DNA of 21,775 nt from Caryophanales bacterium UBA1427. GTDB taxonomy: Bacteria > Bacillota_I > Bacilli_A > ML615J-28 > CAG-313. Numbering within the stretch: the stretch's first letter is position 1; every line of letters starts with the position of its first letter. The stretch lies in NCBI GenBank assembly GCA_002329485.1, contig DCTZ01000039.1, positions 53,782 through 75,556 of the forward strand. The letters run 5' to 3'. A model generated the notes under the pieces. It worked only from the letters and a program-made list of their open reading frames with translations. It searched no databases and had not been told where the DNA came from. Positions 6,757 through 15,811 of this stretch are shown in pieces. A program made the translations under genes and the position numbers.

Positions 6757-7410
6757 ATGAGAAAAAATACTCGTTCACGTCATGATTTGATTATTTGGAT
6801 GGCCCAGTTTGCGATTCTGCTCGCGATTGAAGCTTTGGTATGCTTTACCATTTTAGGCTCAATACCGATGTTCGGAATCGTCGCAACGATTGCCATGGTT
6901 CCCGTTGTAATCACCGCTATTTTACTCGGTACAAAAGCTGGTACATTGATGGGATTTTTTGCGGGATTGTTCAGTTTTCTTGTGTGGACTTTCATGCCGC
7001 CGGCCAATTCCGTCGCTTTTGCTTTTGTTTTTACGCCGTTTGCGGAACCAGGAAATTTCTTCAGTTTGGTAATCTGCTTTGTTCCGCGGATTTTAACCGG
7101 AACCTTTGCCGGATTATCCCACAAAGCCTTCAAGAAATTATTTGCCGGCAAAAAGTATCTGGATGTCCTGCAATACGGTATCAGTGCCGTTATCGGCAGT
7201 CTTACCAATACCGTCTTGGTCCTTGTCGGCATTATGGTATTTTTCGGTCCGGAGTACATGGCAGCCGGAGGAGCTACCTATTCCTTCGGGGTTTTACTGA
7301 AGTTTATGATGTTGACCTTTGCCACCAACGGTTTATTGGAAGCATTCCTGGCTTTTGTGTTAGCTTCGGCTATTTCCAAACCGGTCAACGATTATTTGTT
7401 GAAAAAATAA
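6757..7410 (+). CDS. ECF-type transporter substrate-binding (S) component, substrate unknown
   Basis: An integral membrane protein of 217 residues with about six hydrophobic helices and a short basic N-terminus. It resembles the PF12822 group of S components: an early segment IPMFGIVATIAMVPVVITAI, then LLGTKAGTLMGFFAGLFS, and later NFFSLVICFVPRILTGTFAG and an IGSLTNTVLVLVGI helix. S components bind vitamins or precursors and dock with a shared energising module (EcfA/A'/T) encoded elsewhere; no ATPase or T gene is nearby, so this is a group II arrangement. The family includes pantothenate transporters (PanT) and uncharacterised members; neighbours give no substrate clue. AGGAGA at 6742-6747 supports ATG 6757. 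It may share the obgE transcript, since 56 bases with no terminator lie between, and it is closed by a strong terminator. Confidence 0.82.
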   Translation: MRKNTRSRHDLIIWMAQFAILLAIEALVCFTILGSIPMFGIVATIAMVPVVITAILLGTKAGTLMGFFAGLFSFLVWTFMPPANSVAFAFVFTPFAEPGNFFSLVICFVPRILTGTFAGLSHKAFKKLFAGKKYLDVLQYGISAVIGSLTNTVLVLVGIMVFFGPEYMAAGGATYSFGVLLKFMMLTFATNGLLEAFLAFVLASAISKPVNDYLLKK

Positions 7411-7430
7411 ATAAGAAGAAAATAAATTTT

Positions 7431-7456
7431 ACACCCTGTTCCGACAGGGTGTTTTT
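7431..7456 (+). terminator. Rho-independent terminator after ECF S component
   Basis: Perfect 9-bp stem ACACCCTGT (7431-7439) and ACAGGGTGT (7444-7452), TCCG loop, five Ts from 7452. Confidence 0.93.
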
Positions 7457-7458
7457 AA

Positions 7459-7487
7459 TTGCATGTGGGTTTGTTTTATGGTAAAAT
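7459..7487 (+). promoter_or_regulatory. Promoter of the lipoprotein gene
   Basis: TTGCAT (7459-7464), 17 bases, TAAAAT (7482-7487) with an extended TG (7479-7480). The -35 abuts the preceding terminator's T tract. The leader to ATG 7509 is short (about 15 bases), with AAGAGG at 7498-7503 as ribosome-binding site. Confidence 0.75.
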
Positions 7488-7508
7488 GAAACAAAAGAAG
7501 AGGTTATT

Positions 7509-10277
7509 ATGAGAAAGATAAAGTATTGTTTTTTTATTGCTCTCGTTCTTTTATTCCTTACATCATGTTTTCCCAAAAAATCCGGCGACAAAGAAATCAC
7601 CAATTTAAACGGATTAACTTGGGACGGTGAGACCATTATTGCCGAACTGAATCAAGCCGAGACATTTTCGTTTTCCGGCCGGATTACCGTAAGCCGCGGC
7701 GCGACTTGGAATCTTTACATCGACGAAGCGGGAAAGAATCCGGTAACGAGCAAAACCTTAAACCTTTCCGAAGGAGAAAACCGTGCTTATATCATCGTCA
7801 AAGCCGAAGACGGTTCGACCAAAGTTTACCCGGTAATCATTATCAATCATACCAATCCGGCAATTCGAATCCATTACCAACCGCAGGATCCGAATTTTAC
7901 CGAAACCCAAACTTTATCCCCTTCCACGGTTCCCTCGCATGACGAAACCTTGGCCGATTTATTGCCGACATTAACCCTGAACGGTCACCGTTTTTTGGGC
8001 TGGTATTACGATGAAGCAAGAACCCAGCTTGTAAACCCATCCGATTCCCTAACCGCCGATATTACTTTGTACGCCAAATGGGAATACCTCCCTTTGAAAA
8101 TCAAATGGATTGACGGGTCAAACGAAACCGAAACGGATTCGTTCTATTCGGATACGATTCATGAGCCAAGCGTGGCTTCGAAAGAAGGTTACGTTTTTTT
8201 GGGTTGGTTTTCCGATTTAACCGACGCCGAACCGGTAAGTTTCCCTATGGTTTTGACGGACCATTTGGAACTATATGCGAAATGGGAAGAAGAAAAATTC
8301 CGGGTTTCTTTTGTCACGAACGGCGATACGACGATTTCCGACCAAATCGTCGGCTATTGGCAAGGCCTGACGGAACCGTCAGTTCCGGAAAAAGCCGGTC
8401 ACAGCTTTAAAGGCTGGTACACCGATTCCGGTTTATCGGGTCCAATTGCCAGTTTTCCGCTTGCGGTTCGCAGTGACCTAACCCTTTATGGTGCTTGGGA
8501 AATCAATTCATACACCGTTAAATTTGTCACCGATACCGACCAAACTATCGATGATCTGATAGTGGAATATCAAACAAAAATTTCCCGTCCGACGGAACTT
8601 TTAAAACCGGGTTACAAATTTGAAGGCTGGTACGATAATCCGGAAATGTCCGGTCTTCCGGTCGCTTTCCCATATCCGGTTCTTAAAGAAACCACGCTTT
8701 ATGCCCGTTGGACTTATGTCAAAACCGTGTCGGAAGGTTTAGTCTTCGCTTTAAACGAAGACGGAGAATCATATCAGCTAACCGGTTATACCGGCAGCGA
8801 TGCCACCGTTTTGGTCCCGGAAACTTTCAACAACAAACCGGTTACCAGAATCAATCAAACCGCCTTTGCCGACAACAATAAAATTTACCGCGTGCTCCTT
8901 CCTGATACGATTGAAAAAATCGATGCCCGGGCATTCCAAAACTGCCTAAGCCTTCGCAGTATGATTCTACCGAAAAATTTGAAAGTTTTGGAAACCGAAA
9001 CCTTTATCAACTGCGACAGTTTGGAATTTGTGATGGTTAACGAACTTCTGGAAACCATCGAAGCCAATCCGTTCTATGATTGCAAAAGCCTGAAATCGGT
9101 TTCCTTTAAAGGCAACCCTTCCAATGTCAATAATTTGGTTTTCAATCGCACACCTTTTAAATCGATGATTATTGCCTGCGAACCTGGCAGCGAAGTCGCC
9201 CGGATTGCCACCGAGTTATATGAAGTAACCGTCAATAAAATGATTGATTTGAAAATCGCCGAACCGGTTAATTTAGCCGAACAATGGAACGCGCTACAGC
9301 CTTATTACGAATTCTTTAACCAAAGCGGCGACAAAACCCCGCGTGAAGCGGATTACAACCAATTTGCTTCCGAGAAAAGCGAAAAGACTTTGTCGGTATT
9401 TTATTCCGAAGAACTTTATTACGCTGTTGTTCACGGTTTCAAACCGCTTCCGGCCGCAGGTTCTCCGGCTGAAGAAATTTACCAAAAAGCCAAACAGGTT
9501 TTAAGGACCATCATTTATCGGGAAATGGACGACATTCAGAAACTGCTTGCCATTAACGATTGGTTGGCTCAAAATGTCGCTTATGACCACGATTTGTTGG
9601 AAAAAGTCTTTGTCTTGGAACAAGACCCGGAAAATCCGGAAAACTTCCAGACAATCCGTTATACTTCCTTTTATTTGGACGGCGTGTTTAAAGACGGAAT
9701 CGCCGTCTGTGACGGTTATGCCAAAGCATTTCATTTTCTTTGTGCGCTGGAAGACATTGTTGCCGAACGGATCGTCGGCGATGTCAATCAAAACGGCGTG
9801 ATAATTGGTCATGCCTGGAACAAAGTCTTGTTGGATGGCGAATGGTTGATTGTCGATTCGACTTGGAACGATACCAGAATCCTTTTTGAAGGAAGCAAAG
9901 AATTTATGCTTCACCAGTACTTCCTAGTTCCAGAAGAGGTAATTTCGGATACCCATATCGAAGAAGACCCGATAATTTATCAGGTAAGCACAACGAGCGA
10001 TGATTTTTATGCTTACTACCGTTTGCATACTTTTACCGTCGATGATTTTCAAGGCGATTTCTATCTTGATTCGGTCGAAGAATTGATTAAACTCATGGTA
10101 TCGCAAATCGGAAAAGTGGCAACCGGCCAAGCTTTGGAAGTATACTTTGGCTTTGATTATGGCGATTCGATGGAAGATGAATTTTGGGAGGCATTTAAAG
10201 CTTTCCCGGAATGCAATGATGCTTTCAATCCGTTGTATCTTACTTCATCGGGTATTGTTTTATTGGTCCGTAAATAA
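7509..10277 (+). CDS. Cell-surface lipoprotein with InlB-type repeats, BspA-like LRR and transglutaminase-like domain
   Basis: A 922-residue exported lipoprotein. Signal peptide with lipobox LTSC, Cys20 being the lipidated residue. In order: a cadherin-like beta-sandwich (about 28-115); four InlB B-type (Flg_new/Listeria-Bacteroides) repeats, about 120-194, 195-262, 263-333 and 334-403, each ending in a Leu-Tyr-Ala/Gly-x-Trp motif such as ITLYAKWEY or TTLYARWTY and containing a GWY/GWF turn; BspA-type leucine-rich repeats (about 425-560; for example IEKIDARAFQNCLSLRSM); a linker; then a transglutaminase-like domain (about 650-800) with a complete triad, Cys734 (AVCDGYAKAF), His768 (IGHAWNKV) and Asp783 (IVDSTW); and a C-terminal region I do not recognise. 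Such proteins bind surfaces or host proteins in gut Firmicutes; the enzyme domain may cross-link or cleave peptides. It has its own promoter and terminator. The actual substrate is unknown. Confidence 0.85.
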   Translation: MRKIKYCFFIALVLLFLTSCFPKKSGDKEITNLNGLTWDGETIIAELNQAETFSFSGRITVSRGATWNLYIDEAGKNPVTSKTLNLSEGENRAYIIVKAEDGSTKVYPVIIINHTNPAIRIHYQPQDPNFTETQTLSPSTVPSHDETLADLLPTLTLNGHRFLGWYYDEARTQLVNPSDSLTADITLYAKWEYLPLKIKWIDGSNETETDSFYSDTIHEPSVASKEGYVFLGWFSDLTDAEPVSFPMVLTDHLELYAKWEEEKFRVSFVTNGDTTISDQIVGYWQGLTEPSVPEKAGHSFKGWYTDSGLSGPIASFPLAVRSDLTLYGAWEINSYTVKFVTDTDQTIDDLIVEYQTKISRPTELLKPGYKFEGWYDNPEMSGLPVAFPYPVLKETTLYARWTYVKTVSEGLVFALNEDGESYQLTGYTGSDATVLVPETFNNKPVTRINQTAFADNNKIYRVLLPDTIEKIDARAFQNCLSLRSMILPKNLKVLETETFINCDSLEFVMVNELLETIEANPFYDCKSLKSVSFKGNPSNVNNLVFNRTPFKSMIIACEPGSEVARIATELYEVTVNKMIDLKIAEPVNLAEQWNALQPYYEFFNQSGDKTPREADYNQFASEKSEKTLSVFYSEELYYAVVHGFKPLPAAGSPAEEIYQKAKQVLRTIIYREMDDIQKLLAINDWLAQNVAYDHDLLEKVFVLEQDPENPENFQTIRYTSFYLDGVFKDGIAVCDGYAKAFHFLCALEDIVAERIVGDVNQNGVIIGHAWNKVLLDGEWLIVDSTWNDTRILFEGSKEFMLHQYFLVPEEVISDTHIEEDPIIYQVSTTSDDFYAYYRLHTFTVDDFQGDFYLDSVEELIKLMVSQIGKVATGQALEVYFGFDYGDSMEDEFWEAFKAFPECNDAFNPLYLTSSGIVLLVRK

Positions 10278-10304
10278 AATCTTTTCGCAATAATAAATTT
10301 AAAT

Positions 10305-10327
10305 AGCGGGTTTTCGACCCGCTTTTT
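10305..10327 (+). terminator. Rho-independent terminator after the lipoprotein gene
   Basis: Stem AGCGGGT (10305-10311) and ACCCGCT (10317-10323) with a TTTCG loop and Ts to 10327. Flanking AAATT/AATTT sequence can lengthen the stem. Confidence 0.9.
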
Positions 10328-10366
10328 AAATTATTTCGCAAATGCCGCAAGGAATCACGCAAAATA

Positions 10367-10375
10367 TGATATAAT
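10367..10375 (+). promoter_or_regulatory. mutS operon promoter, extended -10
   Basis: TGATATAAT: TATAAT at 10370-10375 with TG at 10367-10368. No acceptable -35 hexamer is seen at 16-18 bases, so recognition probably relies on the extended -10. The leader to ATG 10397 is about 15 bases. Confidence 0.65.
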
Positions 10376-10396
10376 TTTTCTAAAAAGGTGATTGCA

Positions 10397-12961
10397 ATGT
10401 ACGAAAAAATCGATAAAACCCAATATACACCGATGATGCGTCAATATTTGACCATTAAAGAAGCATATCCTGATACCTTGGTCTTTTTCCGTTTGGGCGA
10501 TTTCTACGAAATGTTTTTCAACGATGCCCTTGTAGCAAGCAAGGAATTGGAAATCGTTTTAACCGGAAGAGATGCCGGAACCGAAGAACGGGTTCCGATG
10601 TGCGGAGTTCCGTATCATGCGGTGGATCAATATATCGAAAGACTGAGCGACAAAGGTTACAAAGTCGCCATCGTCGAACAATTGGAAGAACCGAATGGGA
10701 AAAACCTTGTTGCCCGGGACGTTGTGCGGATTATTACTCCCGGAACTAATGTCACCGAAGCTTTTTTGGACGAAAAGACCAATAACTATTTGGCGTCCGT
10801 TTCGAAAGAGACCGAAAACTACAGTTTGAGCTATTTGGATATTTCGACCGGCGAAACCAGGACGACGCTGCTTCCGTTAAAAATCGAAAGCGTTTATGAT
10901 GAAATCAATAAACTCGGAGCCAAAGAAGTCATTGTCGGCCCGCGTTTTCCCAAACCTTACGCCGATTACATGCGCAGTGTTTTCGGTTTGGTGGTGTCGG
11001 TTCAGGAAGACCAAAAACTGGACGATTATTTGTTTAACTTAGTCAAAGGTTTGCCCGATGCTTCGCTTGACAGTGCCACGCGGCTGTTGAATTATGTCAT
11101 CAATACCCAAAAACGCGTTTTGGTGCATCTGAAGCCTTTTGCTTTTTATCAGGATAAATCGTTTTTGAAACTTGATCCCAATACCATCCGGAATCTGGAA
11201 TTGGTGCAATCCCTCAGGGGCGATAAATCGCGCAATAATCTTTTTGCCTGCCTCGACAAATGCTCAACCGCCATGGGTTCCCGTCATCTTAAAAGAAGTA
11301 TTCTTTTTCCTTTTACCAAATTGGAATCGATTCTAAAACGTCAGCAGATGATCGAGGATTTCAGCAAAAATTACCTTATTTCCGAAGAAATCCGGGTACT
11401 ATTACGCGAAGTTTATGACTTGGAACGGATTGTCGGCCGGATCAGTTTCGGCACCGTTAACCCCAAGGATTTGATTCAGCTCAAACGTTCTTTAGGTGTC
11501 GTTCCCCAAATCAAAAAATTAATCGCCGAAATCAAAACCAAAACCCTGCAACAATTCAACCAAACGATATTGGATTTCAGCGATTTGCATAAACTTTTGG
11601 ATGATGCGATTAACGAAGACGCACCGTTTTTGCTTAGGGACGGGGGTGTCATCAAACCGGGTTACTCCGAAGAACTAGACAAAGTCAAATACGTCAGTCT
11701 TCATACCCAGGAAGTTCTGATGAACATCGAACAGCGCGAACGGGAAAAAACCGGCATTAAAAATCTGAAAATCGGTTTCAATAAAGTATTCGGTTATTAT
11801 ATCGAAGTAACCAAAAGCAATATCCCGCTGGTCAAGGACGAATTCGGTTATATTCGCAAACAAACAACCTCCAATTCCGAACGTTACATCACCGAAGAGT
11901 TGAAAGAATTGGAAGCGTTAATCCTTCGCTCCAACGAACATTCCATCGAACTCGAAATCAAACTGTTCGAAGAAGTCCGAAGCAAATGCAAGGAAAGATC
12001 GCAGGAGTTGCAACAGCTTGCGGACAGTTTGTCGGAACTTGATTTGGTGCTCGCTTTGATGATTGTCGCCCGGAACAATTTATTCGTCCGTCCGATCTTC
12101 TCGCAATACAGCGATATCATAATTAAAAAAGGACGCCACCCGGTAGTCGAACAGTATTCCCCGGAACCGTTTATACCGAACGATTTGTTCATGTACAATG
12201 ACAATCAGATCTTATTGATAACCGGTCCGAACATGAGTGGAAAGAGCACCTACATGCGCCAAAATGCTCTGATGGTCATCATGGCGCAGATGGGTTCGTT
12301 CGTGCCGGCGGAAAGCGCGGAACTTCCGATCTTCGACCAAATATTCACGCGAATCGGTTCGAGCGACGATATTGCTTCCGGAGCTTCCACTTTTATGACG
12401 GAAATGCTCGAAGTTAATTATGCGCTTCAAAATGCCACCGAACGCAGTTTGATTATTTTCGATGAAGTCGGACGCGGCACCGCTACCTTCGACGGTTTGG
12501 CATTGGCCCAGGCCATCATCGAATACATTCACGAAAAAATCGGTGCCAAAACATTGTTTTCCACCCACTATCATGAACTTACCAATCTGGAAAAAAGCTT
12601 GGTCCGACTTAACAATGTCCACGTGGAAGCCAAAGAAGAAAACGGCAAAATCGTCTTTTTGCACCAAGTTTTAAAAGGCGCAACCGACAAGAGCTACGGT
12701 ATTCATGTAGCCGCGCTTGCCAATTTGCCGAAAAGCCTGACGCTTCGGGCCCACGATATTTTGCAAAAGTTGGACTCCAACAATCATTACGACAGCGACC
12801 GTTTGGCACTGTCCAATTATACCGAACCGGTAATTGTCAACACCTTATCGGAAGCCGAAGAAAAAGTGCTTAACGAACTTAAGGAACTCGATGTCGACGA
12901 TTTGCGTCCGATTGATGCGTTGGTTTTGCTTTCCAGCCTAAAGGAGAAGTTGAATAAATGA
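10397..12961 (+). CDS. mutS: DNA mismatch repair protein MutS
   Basis: Mismatch-recognition ATPase of 854 residues. The mismatch-contacting motif GDFYEMF has Phe36 and Glu38, the same numbering as the classical enzyme. Connector, lever and clamp regions follow. The C-terminal ABC ATPase has Walker A GPNMSGKST (610-618), the Walker B stretch IIFDEVGRGTATFDG (Asp689) and STHYHEL. It is MutS1, not MutS2: the N-terminal mismatch domain is present and there is no Smr domain. I chose ATG 10397, because AAAAAGGTG (10382-10390) fits it; an in-frame GTG at 10388 is part of that ribosome-binding site. The stop TGA overlaps the mutL start as ATGA, so the two are translationally coupled. It heads a mutS-mutL-miaA operon. 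Confidence 0.98.
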   Translation: MYEKIDKTQYTPMMRQYLTIKEAYPDTLVFFRLGDFYEMFFNDALVASKELEIVLTGRDAGTEERVPMCGVPYHAVDQYIERLSDKGYKVAIVEQLEEPNGKNLVARDVVRIITPGTNVTEAFLDEKTNNYLASVSKETENYSLSYLDISTGETRTTLLPLKIESVYDEINKLGAKEVIVGPRFPKPYADYMRSVFGLVVSVQEDQKLDDYLFNLVKGLPDASLDSATRLLNYVINTQKRVLVHLKPFAFYQDKSFLKLDPNTIRNLELVQSLRGDKSRNNLFACLDKCSTAMGSRHLKRSILFPFTKLESILKRQQMIEDFSKNYLISEEIRVLLREVYDLERIVGRISFGTVNPKDLIQLKRSLGVVPQIKKLIAEIKTKTLQQFNQTILDFSDLHKLLDDAINEDAPFLLRDGGVIKPGYSEELDKVKYVSLHTQEVLMNIEQREREKTGIKNLKIGFNKVFGYYIEVTKSNIPLVKDEFGYIRKQTTSNSERYITEELKELEALILRSNEHSIELEIKLFEEVRSKCKERSQELQQLADSLSELDLVLALMIVARNNLFVRPIFSQYSDIIIKKGRHPVVEQYSPEPFIPNDLFMYNDNQILLITGPNMSGKSTYMRQNALMVIMAQMGSFVPAESAELPIFDQIFTRIGSSDDIASGASTFMTEMLEVNYALQNATERSLIIFDEVGRGTATFDGLALAQAIIEYIHEKIGAKTLFSTHYHELTNLEKSLVRLNNVHVEAKEENGKIVFLHQVLKGATDKSYGIHVAALANLPKSLTLRAHDILQKLDSNNHYDSDRLALSNYTEPVIVNTLSEAEEKVLNELKELDVDDLRPIDALVLLSSLKEKLNK

Positions 12962-14838
12962 CGAGAATTAAAGAATTAAGCCTCGAACTGGCCAATATGA
13001 TTGCGGCGGGAGAAGTGGTCGAACGCCCGAGCAGTGTCGTCAAAGAATTGGTCGAAAATAGTATCGATGCGAAAGCCAGCGTAATAAAAGTCGACTTGAT
13101 TGACAGCGGTTTATGCAAGATTACGGTTACCGACAACGGTTTTGGCATGGAGCCAAGCGAAATTCCTTTGGCTTTGAAACGCCATGCCACTAGCAAAATC
13201 TCCTCCGTCGAAGATTTGTTTCGCATCGTTTCCTTGGGGTTTAGAGGCGAAGCACTGCCATCGATTGCGAGCGTTTCGCAAATGACCATTACCTCCAAAA
13301 CGAAAGAAACGGACGGTTACTATTACCGTTACCGCGCCGGAATCAAAACCGAAGAAGGTTTAACCGCTTTTCCGGAAGGTACCAAAGTCGAAGTCGAAAA
13401 CCTCTTTTTCAATACCCCGGCCCGTTACAAGCATTTGGGCAATTCATATGCCGAGTTGGCCAATATTTTGGATTATCTTTATAAGTCGGCTTTATCCCAT
13501 CCGGAAATCGCTTTTCTTTGCACCAATAACGGTAAAACTCTTTTCCAAACAACGGGGAACAGCGATATTATCGAAATCATTGCCTCCAGTTTCGGACCTG
13601 ATTCCGCAAAAGCAATGCTTTCCTTTAAAGGCCAAAACAACTTGTACCGAATATGGGGTTTATCTTCGAGCCCCGGAGTTTTCCGGTCGAACCGAAACGG
13701 AATCAATATCGTTTTGAACAAAAGGGTCATCCGGAACCTTTCGATTTCTTACGCTATCACCGATGCTTATCAGACGCTGCTACCAATCGGCAAGTACCCG
13801 ATTACTGTGCTTTACATTGAAGCCGACCCTTCCCTGGTCGATGTCAATGTGCATCCGGCCAAACTGGAAGTGCGCTTTACGGATGAAAGAGAGTTAAAAA
13901 CATTGATTACCGCCGTCTTGAAAGAAACCCTTTTTCAAGCCCGGTTGCCAAAGTTTAATTCCGAAGAAAGTCCGGTTGAAAAACCTCTTGACAAATCTAC
14001 CGAACCTATAATGAAAACAGCACCTTTAGAAAACACCGAAGCAAACACCGAGGATGAACCGCTCAATTTATGGGATCAATTCTTTGGCGTTTCGGAGGAA
14101 AAAGAAGCAAAAGAAGATTATTCGGACAATTTTCATGAAACATCACCTGCTTCGAAAGATAAGGAAGTTTATGAAATGCCGGAACCAAAACCGTTAACGG
14201 TTCAGGAAAATTACGAACAATTATCGTTTGATCAGGACACCAAAGAAAAGCGTTTCTTCCAAAACCTGCGCTATATCGGTCAATACCATCAGACATATCT
14301 GTTATTGGAAGACGAAGAGAACCTTTATTTGATTGATCAGCATGCGGCCATGGAACGTTTGATGTACGAAAAGATTTCCAAATCGTTTGAAAGTCCCAAA
14401 GCCGAATGTTATGAATTGTTGATTCCGCTTCGTTTGGAAGTTTCAGTAAGCGAAATGCCGTTGATTATGAACTTAACGGACGAATTTGCCAAGTTGGGCA
14501 TAACCATCGAACCGTTCGGTCCGACCGCTTTGGTAGTAAGAACCGTGCCGACCTGGATTCCCGAATCCCTTGAAAGCGAATTCCTGCACGATATGATAAA
14601 TCACTTGCTGCACGAAAAAACGACCGGAAAAGCACGCTTATACGATTCGCTGGCCAAAAAACTGAGTTGCAAACAATCGATTAAAGCTCATATGAAAATC
14701 CGGCCGGATGAAGTCGGTCAATTATTGAAAGACTTGGACCAGGCAAAAATGCCTTTAACCTGCCCGCACGGCCGGCCGACGATAATTTCTTTCAAACGCT
14801 ATGAAATCGAAAAATTATTCCAAAGGGTGATGGGATGA
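12958..14838 (+). CDS. mutL: DNA mismatch repair protein MutL (endonuclease type)
   Basis: Mismatch-repair matchmaker of 626 residues with an N-terminal GHKL ATPase: KELVENSIDA (Glu30 and Asn34 as base and metal ligand), DNGFGM, RHATSKI and SLGFRGEALPSIASV. A variable acidic linker covers about 330-430. The C-terminal dimerisation/endonuclease domain holds DQHAAMERLMYE (460-471), fitting DQHAx2Ex4E, plus SCKQSIKAH (from 570) and CPHGRPT (602-608), the zinc/metal set of the nicking MutL proteins. It therefore probably nicks the strand itself, as expected for bacteria without MutH and Dam methylation. The start ATG 12958 overlaps the mutS stop by 4 bases and its own TGA overlaps miaA by 4 bases, with AAAGGAGAAG upstream. 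Confidence 0.98.
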   Translation: MTRIKELSLELANMIAAGEVVERPSSVVKELVENSIDAKASVIKVDLIDSGLCKITVTDNGFGMEPSEIPLALKRHATSKISSVEDLFRIVSLGFRGEALPSIASVSQMTITSKTKETDGYYYRYRAGIKTEEGLTAFPEGTKVEVENLFFNTPARYKHLGNSYAELANILDYLYKSALSHPEIAFLCTNNGKTLFQTTGNSDIIEIIASSFGPDSAKAMLSFKGQNNLYRIWGLSSSPGVFRSNRNGINIVLNKRVIRNLSISYAITDAYQTLLPIGKYPITVLYIEADPSLVDVNVHPAKLEVRFTDERELKTLITAVLKETLFQARLPKFNSEESPVEKPLDKSTEPIMKTAPLENTEANTEDEPLNLWDQFFGVSEEKEAKEDYSDNFHETSPASKDKEVYEMPEPKPLTVQENYEQLSFDQDTKEKRFFQNLRYIGQYHQTYLLLEDEENLYLIDQHAAMERLMYEKISKSFESPKAECYELLIPLRLEVSVSEMPLIMNLTDEFAKLGITIEPFGPTALVVRTVPTWIPESLESEFLHDMINHLLHEKTTGKARLYDSLAKKLSCKQSIKAHMKIRPDEVGQLLKDLDQAKMPLTCPHGRPTIISFKRYEIEKLFQRVMG

Positions 14839-15734
14839 TTAAAGTCATCGTGATAACCGGACCAACCGCGGTCGGCAAAACCAAATTGGCGGTGGAAATC
14901 GCCAAGTATTTAAAGACCGACATTATCAACGGGGATGCTTTCCAAATTTATCAAAAAATGGATATCGGCACCGCAAAACCTTCTCCCGAAATCCGGGCCC
15001 AAATCAAACACCATTTATGCGACTTTTTGGATCCGCTCAATTCTTATTCCATTTACGAATACCAAAAAGACGTGCGGGGTTTAATCGGGCAAATGCATCA
15101 GGAAGGTAAAATTCCATTGTTGGTCGGTGGCAGCGGCCTTTATCTGGACAGTGTTATTTACGACTATAAATTGGAAGGCCACGGTCGCAGCAAAGAATTG
15201 GAAGAAGAACTGGCTGCTTTAGACAATGAAGCGGTCCACGCCATCCTGATGGACATGAACCCCGAAGCTGCGGAAAAAATCCATCCCAACAACCGAAAAA
15301 GAGTTCTGCGGGCAATTGAACTTGCCTTTGAACAACAAGCCAACAAGACAGGCAAGAACATTCCCTTATACGATGCCTTGTACCTCTTTTTAACCGATGA
15401 CCGGGACGCTTTGTACCAGGCTATCAACGATCGGGTCGAAGAAATGTTTTCCCGAGGCCTCCTAGGAGAGGTTGAAAAATTATTTCCCGCACAATTAGGC
15501 ATTCAGGCGCGCAAGGCCATCGGCTACAAAGAGCTGATTCCTTACCTTGAAGGTAAAATTACTCTCGAAGAAGCCAAAGAGCAAATAAAGCAGGCTACGC
15601 GCAATTATGCCAAGCGGCAATGGACCTGGTTTAGGAAACATCCGGATATAGTTTGGGTAAACATCAGCCGAAGTGATTTCAACAAAACAATCGAAGAAGT
15701 AAAAACTTTGATTGACCGTTTTTTAAGTTCTTAA
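14835..15734 (+). CDS. miaA: tRNA dimethylallyltransferase
   Basis: Transfers dimethylallyl from DMAPP to N6 of A37 in tRNAs that read UNN codons, improving decoding. 299 residues, close to the family norm of about 300-315. P-loop GPTAVGKT at residues 9-16; substrate motif DAFQIYQKMDIGTAKP, where the usual Ser after Asp is Ala, a variant I have seen in low-GC Gram-positives; VGGSGLYLDSVIYDY; and a C-terminal ATRNYAKRQWTWFRK-type motif (present as TRNYAKRQWTWFRKH). The start overlaps mutL (ATGA) and the gene ends 19 bases before a strong terminator. The mutL-miaA pairing is widespread in bacteria; a partner methylthiotransferase MiaB is not in the window. Confidence 0.98.
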   Translation: MIKVIVITGPTAVGKTKLAVEIAKYLKTDIINGDAFQIYQKMDIGTAKPSPEIRAQIKHHLCDFLDPLNSYSIYEYQKDVRGLIGQMHQEGKIPLLVGGSGLYLDSVIYDYKLEGHGRSKELEEELAALDNEAVHAILMDMNPEAAEKIHPNNRKRVLRAIELAFEQQANKTGKNIPLYDALYLFLTDDRDALYQAINDRVEEMFSRGLLGEVEKLFPAQLGIQARKAIGYKELIPYLEGKITLEEAKEQIKQATRNYAKRQWTWFRKHPDIVWVNISRSDFNKTIEEVKTLIDRFLSS

Positions 15735-15753
15735 GGTTCTTTTAAGTTAACAG

Positions 15754-15777
15754 GCACCCTCGGGGTGCTTTTTTTTT
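15754..15777 (+). terminator. Rho-independent terminator of mutS-mutL-miaA
   Basis: Stem GCACCC (15754-15759) and GGGTGC (15763-15768), TCG loop, nine Ts. It lies only 35 bases upstream of the dacB start. Confidence 0.93.
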
Positions 15778-15811
15778 CAGGGAATGAATAAAATGTAAAA
15801 GGTGATTGGCT

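Noticed and set aside
6840..7484. 214-codon + strand frame overlapping the ECF S component
   Set aside because: Out of frame with a clear membrane protein; Arg/Cys/Tyr-rich composition, no ribosome-binding site.
9501..9914. Long minus-strand open frame inside the lipoprotein gene (137 codons)
   Set aside because: Antisense to the conserved transglutaminase-like domain, no ribosome-binding site, no family resemblance; codon-bias shadow.
12212..12667. Minus-strand open frame inside mutS (151 codons)
   Set aside because: Antisense to the conserved ATPase domain and without a start signal.
15781..15790. GGAATGAATA as a sigma-F-type -10 for dacB
   Set aside because: Partial resemblance only, and no matching -35 at the expected spacing; recorded as an open question instead.
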